This document shows, one piece after another, positions 55,680-63,879 of a stretch of DNA of 64,000 nt (position 1 is its first letter; each line of letters begins with the position of its first letter). The DNA is taken from assembly GCA_009602735.1 (NCBI GenBank), contig WELA01008653.1:120698-184697 (forward strand), read 5' to 3'. This stretch comes from Mesotaenium endlicherianum (lineage: Eukaryota; Streptophyta; Zygnematophyceae; Zygnematales; Mesotaeniaceae). The notes under the pieces are model-generated. The model had not been told where the DNA came from. It was given only the letters and a program-made list of their open reading frames with translations, and did no database searches. Made by a program: the position numbers and the translations under genes.

Positions 55680-57230
55680 TTATTTATCAGCCCCGTCATT
55701 CCTGGCGCGTGTAACTGCATAATTGCCAATATTAGCTCCTACCTGTAATCCGATAGCACAATCAGAGCGGTAGTGAATACCGCCTGCCATCCTGGAAAAA
55801 GAGGCTTCCTGTGCCATCGCAGTATAAGCAGCGGCCCTTTCCGTTACAATGTATCCTAAGATCGTGGCGGCTGCTCCGCTGAAAGTAGAGTGCCCGGAAA
55901 TATAAGCAGGGAAATTGGGTATACCGGTTAATGTTTTAATAACCGGGTTCATCTGTGTAGGCCTCGGATTAAAATAAAAGAACTTGGTATTCCAGCACAC
56001 AATAGCTGCATCCATCAGGCTCATGTTCAGTAGCGCCATATCCCTGGCCCATCTTACTTCACTGAAATTTTTAGTGATAAAATCTGCTGCGGCTATCGCA
56101 TCCCAATGACCAGCCGGTGTATAAGTTCCTACCCCGTCTGCCCAAAATTGCACAATCCTTATGTTTTCACGTGCAGGGTTCGTTATCAGCTCATGTATCT
56201 CTTCTGTTTCCTGTTTCATTTGCGCACTGGAAGTAGATGGCGGAGGAGGGGGCCTCAATGCGCTGACAGTAGCGGTATCGAACAGGAAGGGCGTTACTTT
56301 TCCGAATAATGGTAACATAGGCGGCCGTTTCGGCACTTCCAGGCTATACCAGGGAGTCTCTCCCTTTGCAGTAGCAGTTGTTTCCAAATTCGACCAGTCA
56401 GCCGGCGTACCCACTGCTTTTCCAGCATTATCCGTACGCGCCCTGGCAATAAACACTTGTGCCACCTGCCTTCCTAATGCTTCACCGGCAACGATATCAC
56501 TCCTTGTTGCCGCACCCGCCATGATGGTAGCGGTTTCCTGCTCAGTGGCTTTTGCTTGTATAAAAGCAATTTCAGTGGGGAACAACAACTTCATCATTTC
56601 TGCTGTAACACCTGCCAACACTGCAGCTTCAGAAGGATAAGAAGGCAGGTCTGTCTGTGATGCTTTGCTGATGATCGTATTATCGGTTTTATAAGGCGCG
56701 GGGCGGTTGTATAATTTTTTATAGTACCAGCAGGCTACCAATGCATCGTATTGCGCCGCACTGATATAAGCATAGGCCCTTGCTGCATATGGCGGATTGG
56801 CGAAGGGAAACAACGGATAGGCAAATGGGTTAGCAGCACTGGGTATCGGATACGTACCATCGGCATTCTGGTATGGTGGAAGATTGTATTTGGCTACCAG
56901 TTCACGCATCAATTCATTCCATCGTAATACACCTCCGGCAGCCCAGTACCTGATGCGGGCTTCCTGATCGCCCGTGAGGTTTTTCTGGTATCCTTTGATC
57001 TCATTCAGCTCGGCAACATATGCCGTAGAATTGGTGGCGGCAGGCGCTGTTACCGCAAAAGTATCGGGCCTCGTCAGCAATACTGTTTTCCAGGTGCCTG
57101 CGTTGAGATCGATATTCTGCGGGTTCAGCGGCGCCAGGTTATCTGTTCTGCCTTTGACTGATTTATTACAACCGGCATTCATCAAAAACAAGAATGAACC
57201 GATTGTTATATAGTGGATTATTTTTTTCAT
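55680..57230 (-). CDS. Vanadium-haloperoxidase/PAP2-like lipoprotein (copy 3)
   Basis: About 516 residues from the ATG at 57230, which begins a lipobox leader (SFLFLMNAGCNKS). All canonical positions are present. In numbering from that ATG they are Lys416 and Arg423 (K-x6-RP), Ser445-Gly446-His447 (ISGHS), and Arg480 with His486 in SRMAGGIHYRSD, including the following Asp. The N-terminal half contains a weaker echo of the same pattern (LYNRPAP, then LPSYPSEAAVLAGVTAEM), suggesting an internal duplication. It should be the most likely catalytically intact of the three copies (phosphatase or haloperoxidase). It starts 7 bases after the barrel stop in module C. Confidence 0.92.
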   Translation of the reverse strand: MKKIIHYITIGSFLFLMNAGCNKSVKGRTDNLAPLNPQNIDLNAGTWKTVLLTRPDTFAVTAPAATNSTAYVAELNEIKGYQKNLTGDQEARIRYWAAGGVLRWNELMRELVAKYNLPPYQNADGTYPIPSAANPFAYPLFPFANPPYAARAYAYISAAQYDALVACWYYKKLYNRPAPYKTDNTIISKASQTDLPSYPSEAAVLAGVTAEMMKLLFPTEIAFIQAKATEQETATIMAGAATRSDIVAGEALGRQVAQVFIARARTDNAGKAVGTPADWSNLETTATAKGETPWYSLEVPKRPPMLPLFGKVTPFLFDTATVSALRPPPPPSTSSAQMKQETEEIHELITNPARENIRIVQFWADGVGTYTPAGHWDAIAAADFITKNFSEVRWARDMALLNMSLMDAAIVCWNTKFFYFNPRPTQMNPVIKTLTGIPNFPAYISGHSTFSGAAATILGYIVTERAAAYTAMAQEASFSRMAGGIHYRSDCAIGLQVGANIGNYAVTRARNDGADK

Positions 57231-57237
57231 GATAGGG

Positions 57238-58203
57238 TTATTTAGAAGTATCGTGTGATGGCTTTTGATTGCTGTGTTCTTTCTTCGGATGGAATGCAAT
57301 GATGTAGAATACACCCAGGTTGTAACTCGTTGCCTGACCAACATTTCTGCCTGCCATCACATAGTTAGCGCCGCCTGTAAGGGAGAGCCCGTCTATTTTG
57401 GCAATCTCATACTTGCCGTTGATCCCTATAGTAGTAGCATTCATCTTATTACTGGGGAAAGGCATGTCGTTCTTACGAATATCAAAGCCGCCCAGTGTTT
57501 GCATGTTGGTAACCACTGCTTCTGCAATGAGTGGATGGCTACGGTAACCGGTTCGCAGTGAGAAGGCAGCCATATCGGGCATGTCTACTTTATTACTCTG
57601 CACCTGTGTGGTAGTATAGTAGGCTGTTCTGTCGATCGTAATATCATTCCGGTAAATATAGGTGGCTGAACCGGTTGCAAAGAAGCCCCCATGCTGGTAA
57701 TCCAACATCAGTCTTCCTGAAAAAGTAGTGCTATGCAAACCGATGGACATAGGCAGAAAGTCTGCCGTATAGTTGGAAAGCGGTGTAGAAAACCCTCCCA
57801 ATAAATACAATGAGAGATCATGTTTGCCGAATGTTTTTTCTGCGGCCAGCCATTTCAGCCAAACCGACAGGTCTTGTATACCTTTTTGCCCGTGCAGGGT
57901 CCCTGCTGAAGCCTTTGTTTGGATATAAGGTACCCCGAATAAAAAATTCAGGTGATCTGTGATGCCATAATTGCCCATCACTGCATAACTGTTGGTGCTT
58001 ACAGTGCCCAGGTTAAGGTTGTCTCTCTTGTAAGTACCCTCCCAATAATGATCCCAGTTGCTGTGACCGTACATCAGTCCGGTACAGAAATTATGCTTGC
58101 TCATCATGATAGCGTCCTGGTCGGTCTGCGCCAGGAGTAAGTTGCCGGTGATCAGTAACAAGGCTAAGACAAAGAGTCTCTTTCGTATAAAGCAGCGTTC
58201 CAT
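57238..58203 (-). CDS. Outer-membrane beta-barrel protein (transporter-like), module C
   Basis: About 321 residues from the ATG at 58203, with a signal peptide ending ITGNLLLAQ. The barrel pattern includes HNFCTGLMYGHSNWDHYW, YGITDHLNFLFGVPYIQT, GIQDLSVWLKWL and a C-terminal aromatic strand, followed by a short hydrophilic His/Lys-rich tail (FHPKKEHSNQKPSHDTSK), unusual for a barrel that normally ends in an aromatic residue. It sits between the anchored protein and the VHPO-like gene. A further upstream extension to 58305 has no leader and would run through two hairpins. Confidence 0.8.
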   Translation of the reverse strand: MERCFIRKRLFVLALLLITGNLLLAQTDQDAIMMSKHNFCTGLMYGHSNWDHYWEGTYKRDNLNLGTVSTNSYAVMGNYGITDHLNFLFGVPYIQTKASAGTLHGQKGIQDLSVWLKWLAAEKTFGKHDLSLYLLGGFSTPLSNYTADFLPMSIGLHSTTFSGRLMLDYQHGGFFATGSATYIYRNDITIDRTAYYTTTQVQSNKVDMPDMAAFSLRTGYRSHPLIAEAVVTNMQTLGGFDIRKNDMPFPSNKMNATTIGINGKYEIAKIDGLSLTGGANYVMAGRNVGQATSYNLGVFYIIAFHPKKEHSNQKPSHDTSK

Positions 58204-58234
58204 TGGTGTTGTTTTATTGATAGTAATCAGGATG

Positions 58235-58298
58235 ATGCCGCAGGATACCTGCTGCGGCATGTTAACAGCGATGCGTGCATGCACATAAGGGCATGCAC
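58235..58298 (-). other. Two tandem hairpins in the leader between the anchored protein and the barrel gene
   Basis: A 9-bp stem ATGCCGCAG / CTGCGGCAT (58235-58260, 8-base loop) and an 8-bp stem GTGCATGC / GCATGCAC (58275-58298, 8-base loop) lie in the 142-base gap. Neither is followed by a T run on the minus strand, so they are more likely leader structures, processing sites or binding sites than terminators. Confidence 0.5.
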
Positions 58299-58345
58299 GG
58301 CACATTTCATTTAATTAAGTTGATGAACAGATTGTTCTGCGTTGA

Positions 58346-58903
58346 TCAGGAGCGATCGGTTTCCGGAGGCTGGTCTATTCTTTTCAGATGGTCATAGCTC
58401 GTCCAGTCATTCCAGTCCGGGCAATGCTCTATTAGTGAGGGATCATTAGCATAAAGAAAGGAAACAAATTCTTCCGTATAAAAATCCTGCACGGTGGATT
58501 TTGAAAGATGAGAACCATTGCTTTTTTTCAGTGGAAGCGAGGTTTCCGGATTGTTGGTGTTTTTCAGGTATGCTGTTCTCAGGTTGCGCAGGTTTGTTCT
58601 TTCGATATTCGGTATGCACAACAATTCCAGGCTATCATTATAAAAACGGCGCTTGACATAAGTATAATTGACACCATTGATCTCTACGTTTCCTCTGATC
58701 CTTTCATAATCCTGTGAATACTGATAAGGAAGATTTGCCTGCACTTTGATGCTGATGAGATCTGAAGTATTCACCCATTCCTCGTCGAGCTGGGCAGCAA
58801 GCCTGGATTCCGACCGGTTCTCAAACCAGGTAGCTATCAATGGATAGGCGCACCAGTTCAGCAACAGGGTTAGCAGCAATAGTATGGGAGCAAGCTGTTT
58901 CAA
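58346..58903 (-). CDS. Small membrane-anchored protein of unknown function, module C
   Basis: About 185 residues, paralogous to the protein at 3099: it has one N-terminal hydrophobic segment (APILLLLTLLLNW) and the shared core INGVNYTYVKRRFYNDSLEL followed by LCIPN. No ATG or GTG is available. A TTG at 58903 aligns with the GTG chosen in the paralogue; other TTG codons exist at 58933 and 58942. It precedes the barrel and VHPO-like genes of module C. The C-terminal third differs from the paralogue, with only a short shared T-EYF/TEEF pattern. The function is unknown. Confidence 0.68.
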   Translation of the reverse strand: MKQLAPILLLLTLLLNWCAYPLIATWFENRSESRLAAQLDEEWVNTSDLISIKVQANLPYQYSQDYERIRGNVEINGVNYTYVKRRFYNDSLELLCIPNIERTNLRNLRTAYLKNTNNPETSLPLKKSNGSHLSKSTVQDFYTEEFVSFLYANDPSLIEHCPDWNDWTSYDHLKRIDQPPETDRS

Positions 58904-59001
58904 TACTTTGTTAAGATAATGAAAAAAAATCAAGACGGTCAAAAAAACAACATCGCATTAACTATATATCATATACTTTAGACTCGTCTAATCCTCCTAT
59001 C

Positions 59002-59241
59002 ATGAAACGCTTTACACTTCTGTTTGCCTTGCTGTTGGTATTTCCGTTTCTATCACAAGCGCAAATTATCCGTGATACCTGTCCTTGTTTGCACCAGGAC
59101 AGTACCATTAAAAGTACAATCCTCCACAACGGAAAATATTCGAGTGTCGTCTACTCTATGAACAATGAAGTCCTTTCAAACAAAGGCAGGCACTTCCATA
59201 AAGCCATTAAAACGTACAACAACAGATCGGCGGCCCTGTAG
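59002..59241 (+). CDS. Small secreted protein, apparently an internally shortened relative of the protein at 63400
   Basis: A 79-residue protein with a signal peptide ending PFLSQAQ. DSTIKSTILHNGKYSSVVYS, then MNNEVLSN, matches DSTIK and KYSMIAYTINNEVITN of the 159-residue protein at 63400. It then jumps to GRHFHKAIKTYNN, matching that protein's GNRHINKAIKAYNN end. About 80 residues, including the transmembrane region, are absent. It contains a CPC motif after the leader that the longer protein lacks. It could be a deletion product or a real short variant. It lies upstream of the TonB-dependent receptor. Confidence 0.6.
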   Translation: MKRFTLLFALLLVFPFLSQAQIIRDTCPCLHQDSTIKSTILHNGKYSSVVYSMNNEVLSNKGRHFHKAIKTYNNRSAAL

Positions 59242-59326
59242 CCATCGATTGAATAACAGCTTTGCACATAGCAGCATTGAAGATTTTCAGTATATTTAAG
59301 TATCTAAACTACCTAAATACTGCATT

Positions 59327-62092
59327 ATGAAAACCTCTGCTGCCCGCGGTCGCATAGCGATGACTTTATTGTGCGTATTCCTGAAACTTATTGTTTTTTC
59401 TCAAAGCACAACGGTAACCGGTAAAGTTTCCGGTGACGGGAATCCTTTAGCAGGCGCTACCGTGAGCGCCGGCGCCAAAAACACCCTGGCCGATGCCAAT
59501 GGTGTTTTTACGCTGAGCCTGAAACCGGGCACTTATACCATCCGTGTTTCTTATGTAGGCTATAAGCCTGTCACCAGGAACATCACTGTTCAGTCCGGAC
59601 AATCCACATCACTCGACTTTTCCCTTGAGCGTGGTGAAGCTACCAACCTCAATGAAGTAGTGGTACTTGGCTCGCGTTCGCGTCTTCCGCGAAGCAATAC
59701 CGCTACACCGGTACCGGTAGATGTGTTTTCTGTAACGGAACTCACTGCAACCGGACAGGTAGAACCTACACAGATGCTCAACCTGGTGGCGCCTTCTTTC
59801 AATTCATCCCGACAAACCATTTCTGATGGTACCGATCATATTGATCCGGCTACGCTTCGCGGACTGGGTCCCGACCAGGTACTGGTGCTGATGAATAGCA
59901 AACGAAGGCACAACTCTGCACTCATCAATATCAATGGAACCATTGGCCGCGGATCGGTGGGTACCGACATGAACTCTTTGCCCACTTCAGCCATCGACCG
60001 TATTGAAGTGTTGCGTGATGGCGCAGCCTCGCAGTATGGCTCTGATGCCATTGCGGGTGTGGTGAATGTGGTATTGAGAAGATCGAAAGGCACTACCGTT
60101 ACTTCACAGATTGGCCAACAATACCAGGGCGATGGTAAAGTGGCCCAGTTGGGTATCTACCACGGTTTTGATATCAAAAACGGTTACCTGGGTATTGCTG
60201 CCGACCTGCGATACAGGGGCGCTACCAACCGGGCGGGTTACTATACCGGACCCGTATATACAAACTGGAACGTAGGCAGGAACAGCGGCGAGTCCGACGC
60301 TGCTTATATAGCACGCCGCACTGCTTTATACAACCAGGATCAGGCTTCAATAAGCCAATACGGATTCGACAGGAACAATAATATGGCCATCGGTAACTCA
60401 CTGTTGCGCAACGCCCAGCTGATGGTCAACGGCGGGTTCTATATCAATAAGCAAACAGAATTTTATTACAGCGCGGGCGCCAGCTATCGCAAAGGAGAAG
60501 CTGCCGGTTTTTACCGTTATCCTTTCCAGAAATCACAGGTCATTCCTGAATTATATCCCAACGGTTTTTTGCCGCAGATACTTTCAGAGATATGGGATAA
60601 GTCGGTGATGGCAGGCATCAAATTCAATACGAACGATTGGGCGTGGGATATCAGCAACACTTACGGCGGCAACTCTTTCCGTTTCGATGTAGCCAATTCA
60701 AACAATGCCACACAATATGCCATGACCACCAGCGCTCCCACCAAATTCTATGCGGGTAAGCTGGGCTTCAACCAGAATACATTCAATGTAGATATAACGA
60801 AAGACCTGGGCGCCATCATGGGTATGGAACGTGCCAACTTAGGTTTGGGTGCTGAATGGCGTACCGATTTTTATAAGATCACTGCGGGTGAAGAGGCTTC
60901 CTGGAAAAACTATGATCCATCTTCCGGTAAAGCCGGCGGCGCGCAGGTATTCCCCGGTTACCAGCCTGCCAATGAAGTAAATGCTACTAGGACCGTACTC
61001 GGCGCCTATGCCGATTTTGAAGCAGATATTACCCATAAATGGCTGGCCGACGTAGCTGCAAGATTAGAGAACTACAGCGATTACGGTACCAATATTGCCG
61101 CCAAGCTGGCCATGCGTTATAAACTCAGTGATGTAGTAAGTTTACGCGGCGCCATCAGTAATGGTTTCAGGGCTCCTTCTATACACCAGCGTTATTTCAG
61201 CGCCGTGTCTACTTTATTTGTGAACGTTGGGGGCACACTTACTCCCAGACAAGTGGGTACTTTCCGCAACAACAGCGATGTGGCGCAGGCATTCGGTATT
61301 CCTTCGCTCGATGCAGAGAAATCGATCAACGGAAGCCTGGGTATTACACTCAAACCGGCGAATAATTTCTCTGTTACCATAGATGGATATTATATTCGCA
61401 TCGATAACCGCATTGTGTACACCAGTCAGTTTACCCGCAGCAACCCTGTGGTGAATACTATCCTCACTCCCTACCCCGATGTGAACGCTGCACAATTCTT
61501 TACCAATGCAGTGAACACAGAAACCAGGGGTATTGATGCGGTATTGTCGTACAGACCACGGATGCGAAAAGGCTCTTCACTGGAACTTTCACTGGCGGGT
61601 AATTACAACCGTACATTGGTTGTAGGCCCCATCAAAGGCACCGATAAGATCCCTGCAGACCAGTTTGGCAATGTGCTGTTCAGCCGCCAGGAAAAATCAA
61701 GACTGGAAGAGTCACAACCCCGCAGCAAAGTGAGCATCTCCGGCAATTACAAAGTGGGCAAATTCGGCACCATGATACGCTTCACCCGTTATGGCGAAGT
61801 ATATACCAGAGATGCAGCCGACCCCGGACTGGATGAATCATTCGGCGCCAAGATCGTATCGGACCTGAGTGTATCGTATAAAGTGGCCAAATCATTAACA
61901 GCTACACTTGGCGCGAACAACGTGCTCGACACCTATCCCGATAAATTGCAAGTAGTAAATATGCCGGTTCCAGGAAGCGTTGGGCCATTCCTCGATAACA
62001 GCAGTTTCGGCAGGTTTGTGTACAGCCGTAATGCTACCCAGTTTGGTTTCAACGGTGGATACTATTACCTGAACCTGACGCTTAATTTTTAG
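59327..62092 (+). CDS. TonB-dependent receptor with carboxypeptidase-regulatory-like domain
   Basis: A 921-residue receptor with a signal peptide to about residue 26 (LIVFSQ). A regulatory-like beta domain (about 27-105, TVTGKVSGDGNPLAGATVSA) is followed by a plug (about 110-245) with NEVVVLGSRSRLPRSNTATP and IDRIEVLRDGAASQYGSDAIAGVVNVVLRR. The barrel ends YYYLNLTLNF. It is not of the SusC subtype: no SusC-type plug motifs and no SusD gene. It likely imports a siderophore, cofactor or peptide with TonB energy. It is a lone gene and ends 20 bases before the convergent Fic gene. Confidence 0.94.
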   Translation: MKTSAARGRIAMTLLCVFLKLIVFSQSTTVTGKVSGDGNPLAGATVSAGAKNTLADANGVFTLSLKPGTYTIRVSYVGYKPVTRNITVQSGQSTSLDFSLERGEATNLNEVVVLGSRSRLPRSNTATPVPVDVFSVTELTATGQVEPTQMLNLVAPSFNSSRQTISDGTDHIDPATLRGLGPDQVLVLMNSKRRHNSALININGTIGRGSVGTDMNSLPTSAIDRIEVLRDGAASQYGSDAIAGVVNVVLRRSKGTTVTSQIGQQYQGDGKVAQLGIYHGFDIKNGYLGIAADLRYRGATNRAGYYTGPVYTNWNVGRNSGESDAAYIARRTALYNQDQASISQYGFDRNNNMAIGNSLLRNAQLMVNGGFYINKQTEFYYSAGASYRKGEAAGFYRYPFQKSQVIPELYPNGFLPQILSEIWDKSVMAGIKFNTNDWAWDISNTYGGNSFRFDVANSNNATQYAMTTSAPTKFYAGKLGFNQNTFNVDITKDLGAIMGMERANLGLGAEWRTDFYKITAGEEASWKNYDPSSGKAGGAQVFPGYQPANEVNATRTVLGAYADFEADITHKWLADVAARLENYSDYGTNIAAKLAMRYKLSDVVSLRGAISNGFRAPSIHQRYFSAVSTLFVNVGGTLTPRQVGTFRNNSDVAQAFGIPSLDAEKSINGSLGITLKPANNFSVTIDGYYIRIDNRIVYTSQFTRSNPVVNTILTPYPDVNAAQFFTNAVNTETRGIDAVLSYRPRMRKGSSLELSLAGNYNRTLVVGPIKGTDKIPADQFGNVLFSRQEKSRLEESQPRSKVSISGNYKVGKFGTMIRFTRYGEVYTRDAADPGLDESFGAKIVSDLSVSYKVAKSLTATLGANNVLDTYPDKLQVVNMPVPGSVGPFLDNSSFGRFVYSRNATQFGFNGGYYYLNLTLNF

Positions 62093-62112
62093 GCGCCGAG
62101 AAAAGACAGGAG

Positions 62113-63156
62113 CTAAAAATAAGTATTAACCGCAAATTCATACTGAGTAATGAATATCTCCTTAAAGGCATGGATATTGTTTTGCTCATAAAATATAAGC
62201 ATTGCTTTCTTATAATCTATAGGATCGACCGTCCGAAAGGATAAAGGGCAATGTCTATGCGCAATCAATATAGCATTGCTCACAATGCGTGCTGTTCTTT
62301 TATTGCCATCTGCAAAAGCCTGAATATAAGAAAGCAATGTCAGCGCAAGTAAGGACTTATCAAATACATCTTCTTTTTTATTTATCAGCATACACATATC
62401 ATTCAACGCTTCACGTATCTGATATTCATTATCCAGTGGCTTATAATTTGTGCCAGTGACACCTACTCGTCTTTGTCTGATATTTCGATCAACCCCTAAA
62501 TCTTTAATGAGTATACTGTGTATGTCCTCAATTGAACGAACGGTCAATGGCACAACATAATCAGGATGTTCAATGATAAAATTGATTGCTTCTTTATGAT
62601 TCAACAACATGGTGGCATCATCTTTAGGCTTGCCTTTAGCGATTTCTTGTTCCTTGAGTAAACGCTCTGTCTCCAGGAGCGAATAAGTATTTCCTTCAAT
62701 CTGCGATGACTTCCAGCTCAAATCAATAGCCAGGCGCTCCAGTTCTTTACTGTATTCAGCAGAAGACAAACCTGCAATATTCTTTTCGAATTTTGTATGG
62801 AACGAATTTAAATGCGCCCTTTCTTTTTCGTCAAACAGATTGGTGCGTTGTAATGTATCATTGATGAGTAAAAAATTAAACCCATCCTGAATCCGTCGAT
62901 CATCCTGCTCTTTCTTAAAATAAGTTTCTACTCCAATTGGATAAAGCAATTCATAATAAGAACTTACCTTATACCTGGTTGCTTTTCCCCGCCCTTGTGC
63001 AATTACCATTCCTTCCTTAATAAATTGACTGAGTATTCGTTTAACGGTTGCATAGGCCAACCTTTGGTCCAATGAATCATGGATCTCTTTAGAAGAGAGA
63101 AGCGGATGATCTTTTATGAACATCAACGCCTCTGTTTTTATTTTATCTGCTGTCAT
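62113..63156 (-). CDS. Winged-helix Fic-family protein with Gln in place of the catalytic His
   Basis: A 347-residue protein. Residues about 1-65 form a winged-helix DNA-binding domain (SSKEIHDSLDQRLAYATVKR). Residues 150-156 (SSQIEGN) match the autoinhibitory S/T-x3-E-G/N motif placed N-terminal to the Fic core. The core motif reads IQAFADGNKRTAR: Phe281, Asp283, Gly284, Asn285, Arg287 and Arg290 are conserved, but the catalytic His is Gln279 (codon CAG). Fic enzymes transfer AMP or related groups to proteins; loss of His usually abolishes this, so the protein may act mainly as a regulator or use altered chemistry. A dense palindrome array lies directly upstream of its start. Confidence 0.9.
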   Translation of the reverse strand: MTADKIKTEALMFIKDHPLLSSKEIHDSLDQRLAYATVKRILSQFIKEGMVIAQGRGKATRYKVSSYYELLYPIGVETYFKKEQDDRRIQDGFNFLLINDTLQRTNLFDEKERAHLNSFHTKFEKNIAGLSSAEYSKELERLAIDLSWKSSQIEGNTYSLLETERLLKEQEIAKGKPKDDATMLLNHKEAINFIIEHPDYVVPLTVRSIEDIHSILIKDLGVDRNIRQRRVGVTGTNYKPLDNEYQIREALNDMCMLINKKEDVFDKSLLALTLLSYIQAFADGNKRTARIVSNAILIAHRHCPLSFRTVDPIDYKKAMLIFYEQNNIHAFKEIFITQYEFAVNTYF

Positions 63157-63160
63157 TTGT

Positions 63161-63229
63161 AGCTCATTTTATAGCAAAATGTAGCTCAAATATATTGCAG
63201 AATGAGCTACATTTGCTATAAAATGAGCT
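63161..63229. repeat. Long near-perfect inverted repeat upstream of the Fic gene
   Basis: Arms 63161-63188 and 63203-63229 (28 and 27 bases) are complementary except for one extra A, separated by 14 bases. Each arm contains AGCTCATTTTATAGCAAA and a TGTAGCTCA box. The first arm begins 5 bases upstream of the Fic ATG, so the repeat lies in the Fic promoter or leader. It is likely an operator for the protein's own winged-helix domain, or an RNA hairpin. Confidence 0.8.
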
Positions 63230-63291
63230 CTATTCTGAAATAGAGCTCATTTTATTTAATTTACGGCTCAAAATTGCCAATTTTGAACCGT
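63222..63291. repeat. Two further palindromes in the Fic upstream region
   Basis: AATGAGCTCTATT / AATAGAGCTCATT (63222-63234 and 63239-63251, 4-base loop) shares its first bases with the preceding arm. A second pair, ACGGCTCAAAATT / AATTTTGAACCGT (63263-63275 and 63279-63291), has one mismatch. With another TGAGCTC at 63306 the region holds about six AGCTC-type boxes in 150 bases. Confidence 0.7.
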
Positions 63292-63399
63292 ATTACTCTT
63301 TATTTTGAGCTCTATTAAATACGCTCAAGTTAATTCAAGCCGTTTAACTTCATATTAACGATATCGCAAATACATTTATATCCTCTAAATCGCCGTTTT

Positions 63400-63879
63400 A
63401 TGAAATATTGTCTGCATTTTTTGGCTTTGTTATTCTTCCCTTTCTTATTGCAAGCCCAGGAAACCACTGCTGTTCCGAAATCCGACAGCACCGCTAAAAA
63501 AGACAGTACTATTAAAATGCAGGTTGTCCGTACAGGACCTAAATATTCAATGATCGCATACACCATCAATAATGAAGTTATTACGAACGCGGAATTAAAG
63601 CACATATTGAACACCCATCCGGCATCTGCCGATGAAATGAGAAAATATCGTGGACAAAACTTTGTCGGTGTATTGTTAATGTCCTCATTCCTTTCTTTCA
63701 TGATTGTGGGGGCCGTACAAGCTGATCATAATAAATACGCGCGTGGTTCCAATTTCGAAAAAGCACCGTTTCCTTTTAGTATTTCATTGGCCTCATTATT
63801 TGGTGGTACTGCTGTATTACTGGGTAACAGACACATCAATAAAGCTATAAAAGCTTATAATAACCAGGCAATTCAATAA
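63400..63879 (+). CDS. Secreted or membrane protein of unknown function, divergent from the Fic gene
   Basis: A 159-residue protein with a signal peptide ending LLQAQ. It has a short acidic/Lys-rich segment (PKSDSTAKKDSTIK), a KYSMIAYTINNEVIT strand, two hydrophobic segments (about 90-110, VGVLLMSSFLSFMIVGAVQA, and about 130-147, ISLASLFGGTAVLLG) and the ending NRHINKAIKAYNN. I recognise no family. Its beginning and end, but not its middle, match the 79-residue protein at 59002. It is divergent from the Fic gene, with the palindrome array between them. The last 121 bases of the window after it hold nothing recognisable. Confidence 0.7.
   Translation: MKYCLHFLALLFFPFLLQAQETTAVPKSDSTAKKDSTIKMQVVRTGPKYSMIAYTINNEVITNAELKHILNTHPASADEMRKYRGQNFVGVLLMSSFLSFMIVGAVQADHNKYARGSNFEKAPFPFSISLASLFGGTAVLLGNRHINKAIKAYNNQAIQ

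Noticed and set aside
57238-58305. Extended N-terminus of the barrel gene to 58305
   Set aside because: The extension (MCRACPYVHAR) has no leader character and runs through two hairpins; the ATG at 58203 begins a proper signal peptide.
63157-63310. CRISPR array upstream of the Fic gene
   Set aside because: The repeats are inverted and unevenly spaced, with no unique spacers of constant length and no cas genes nearby.
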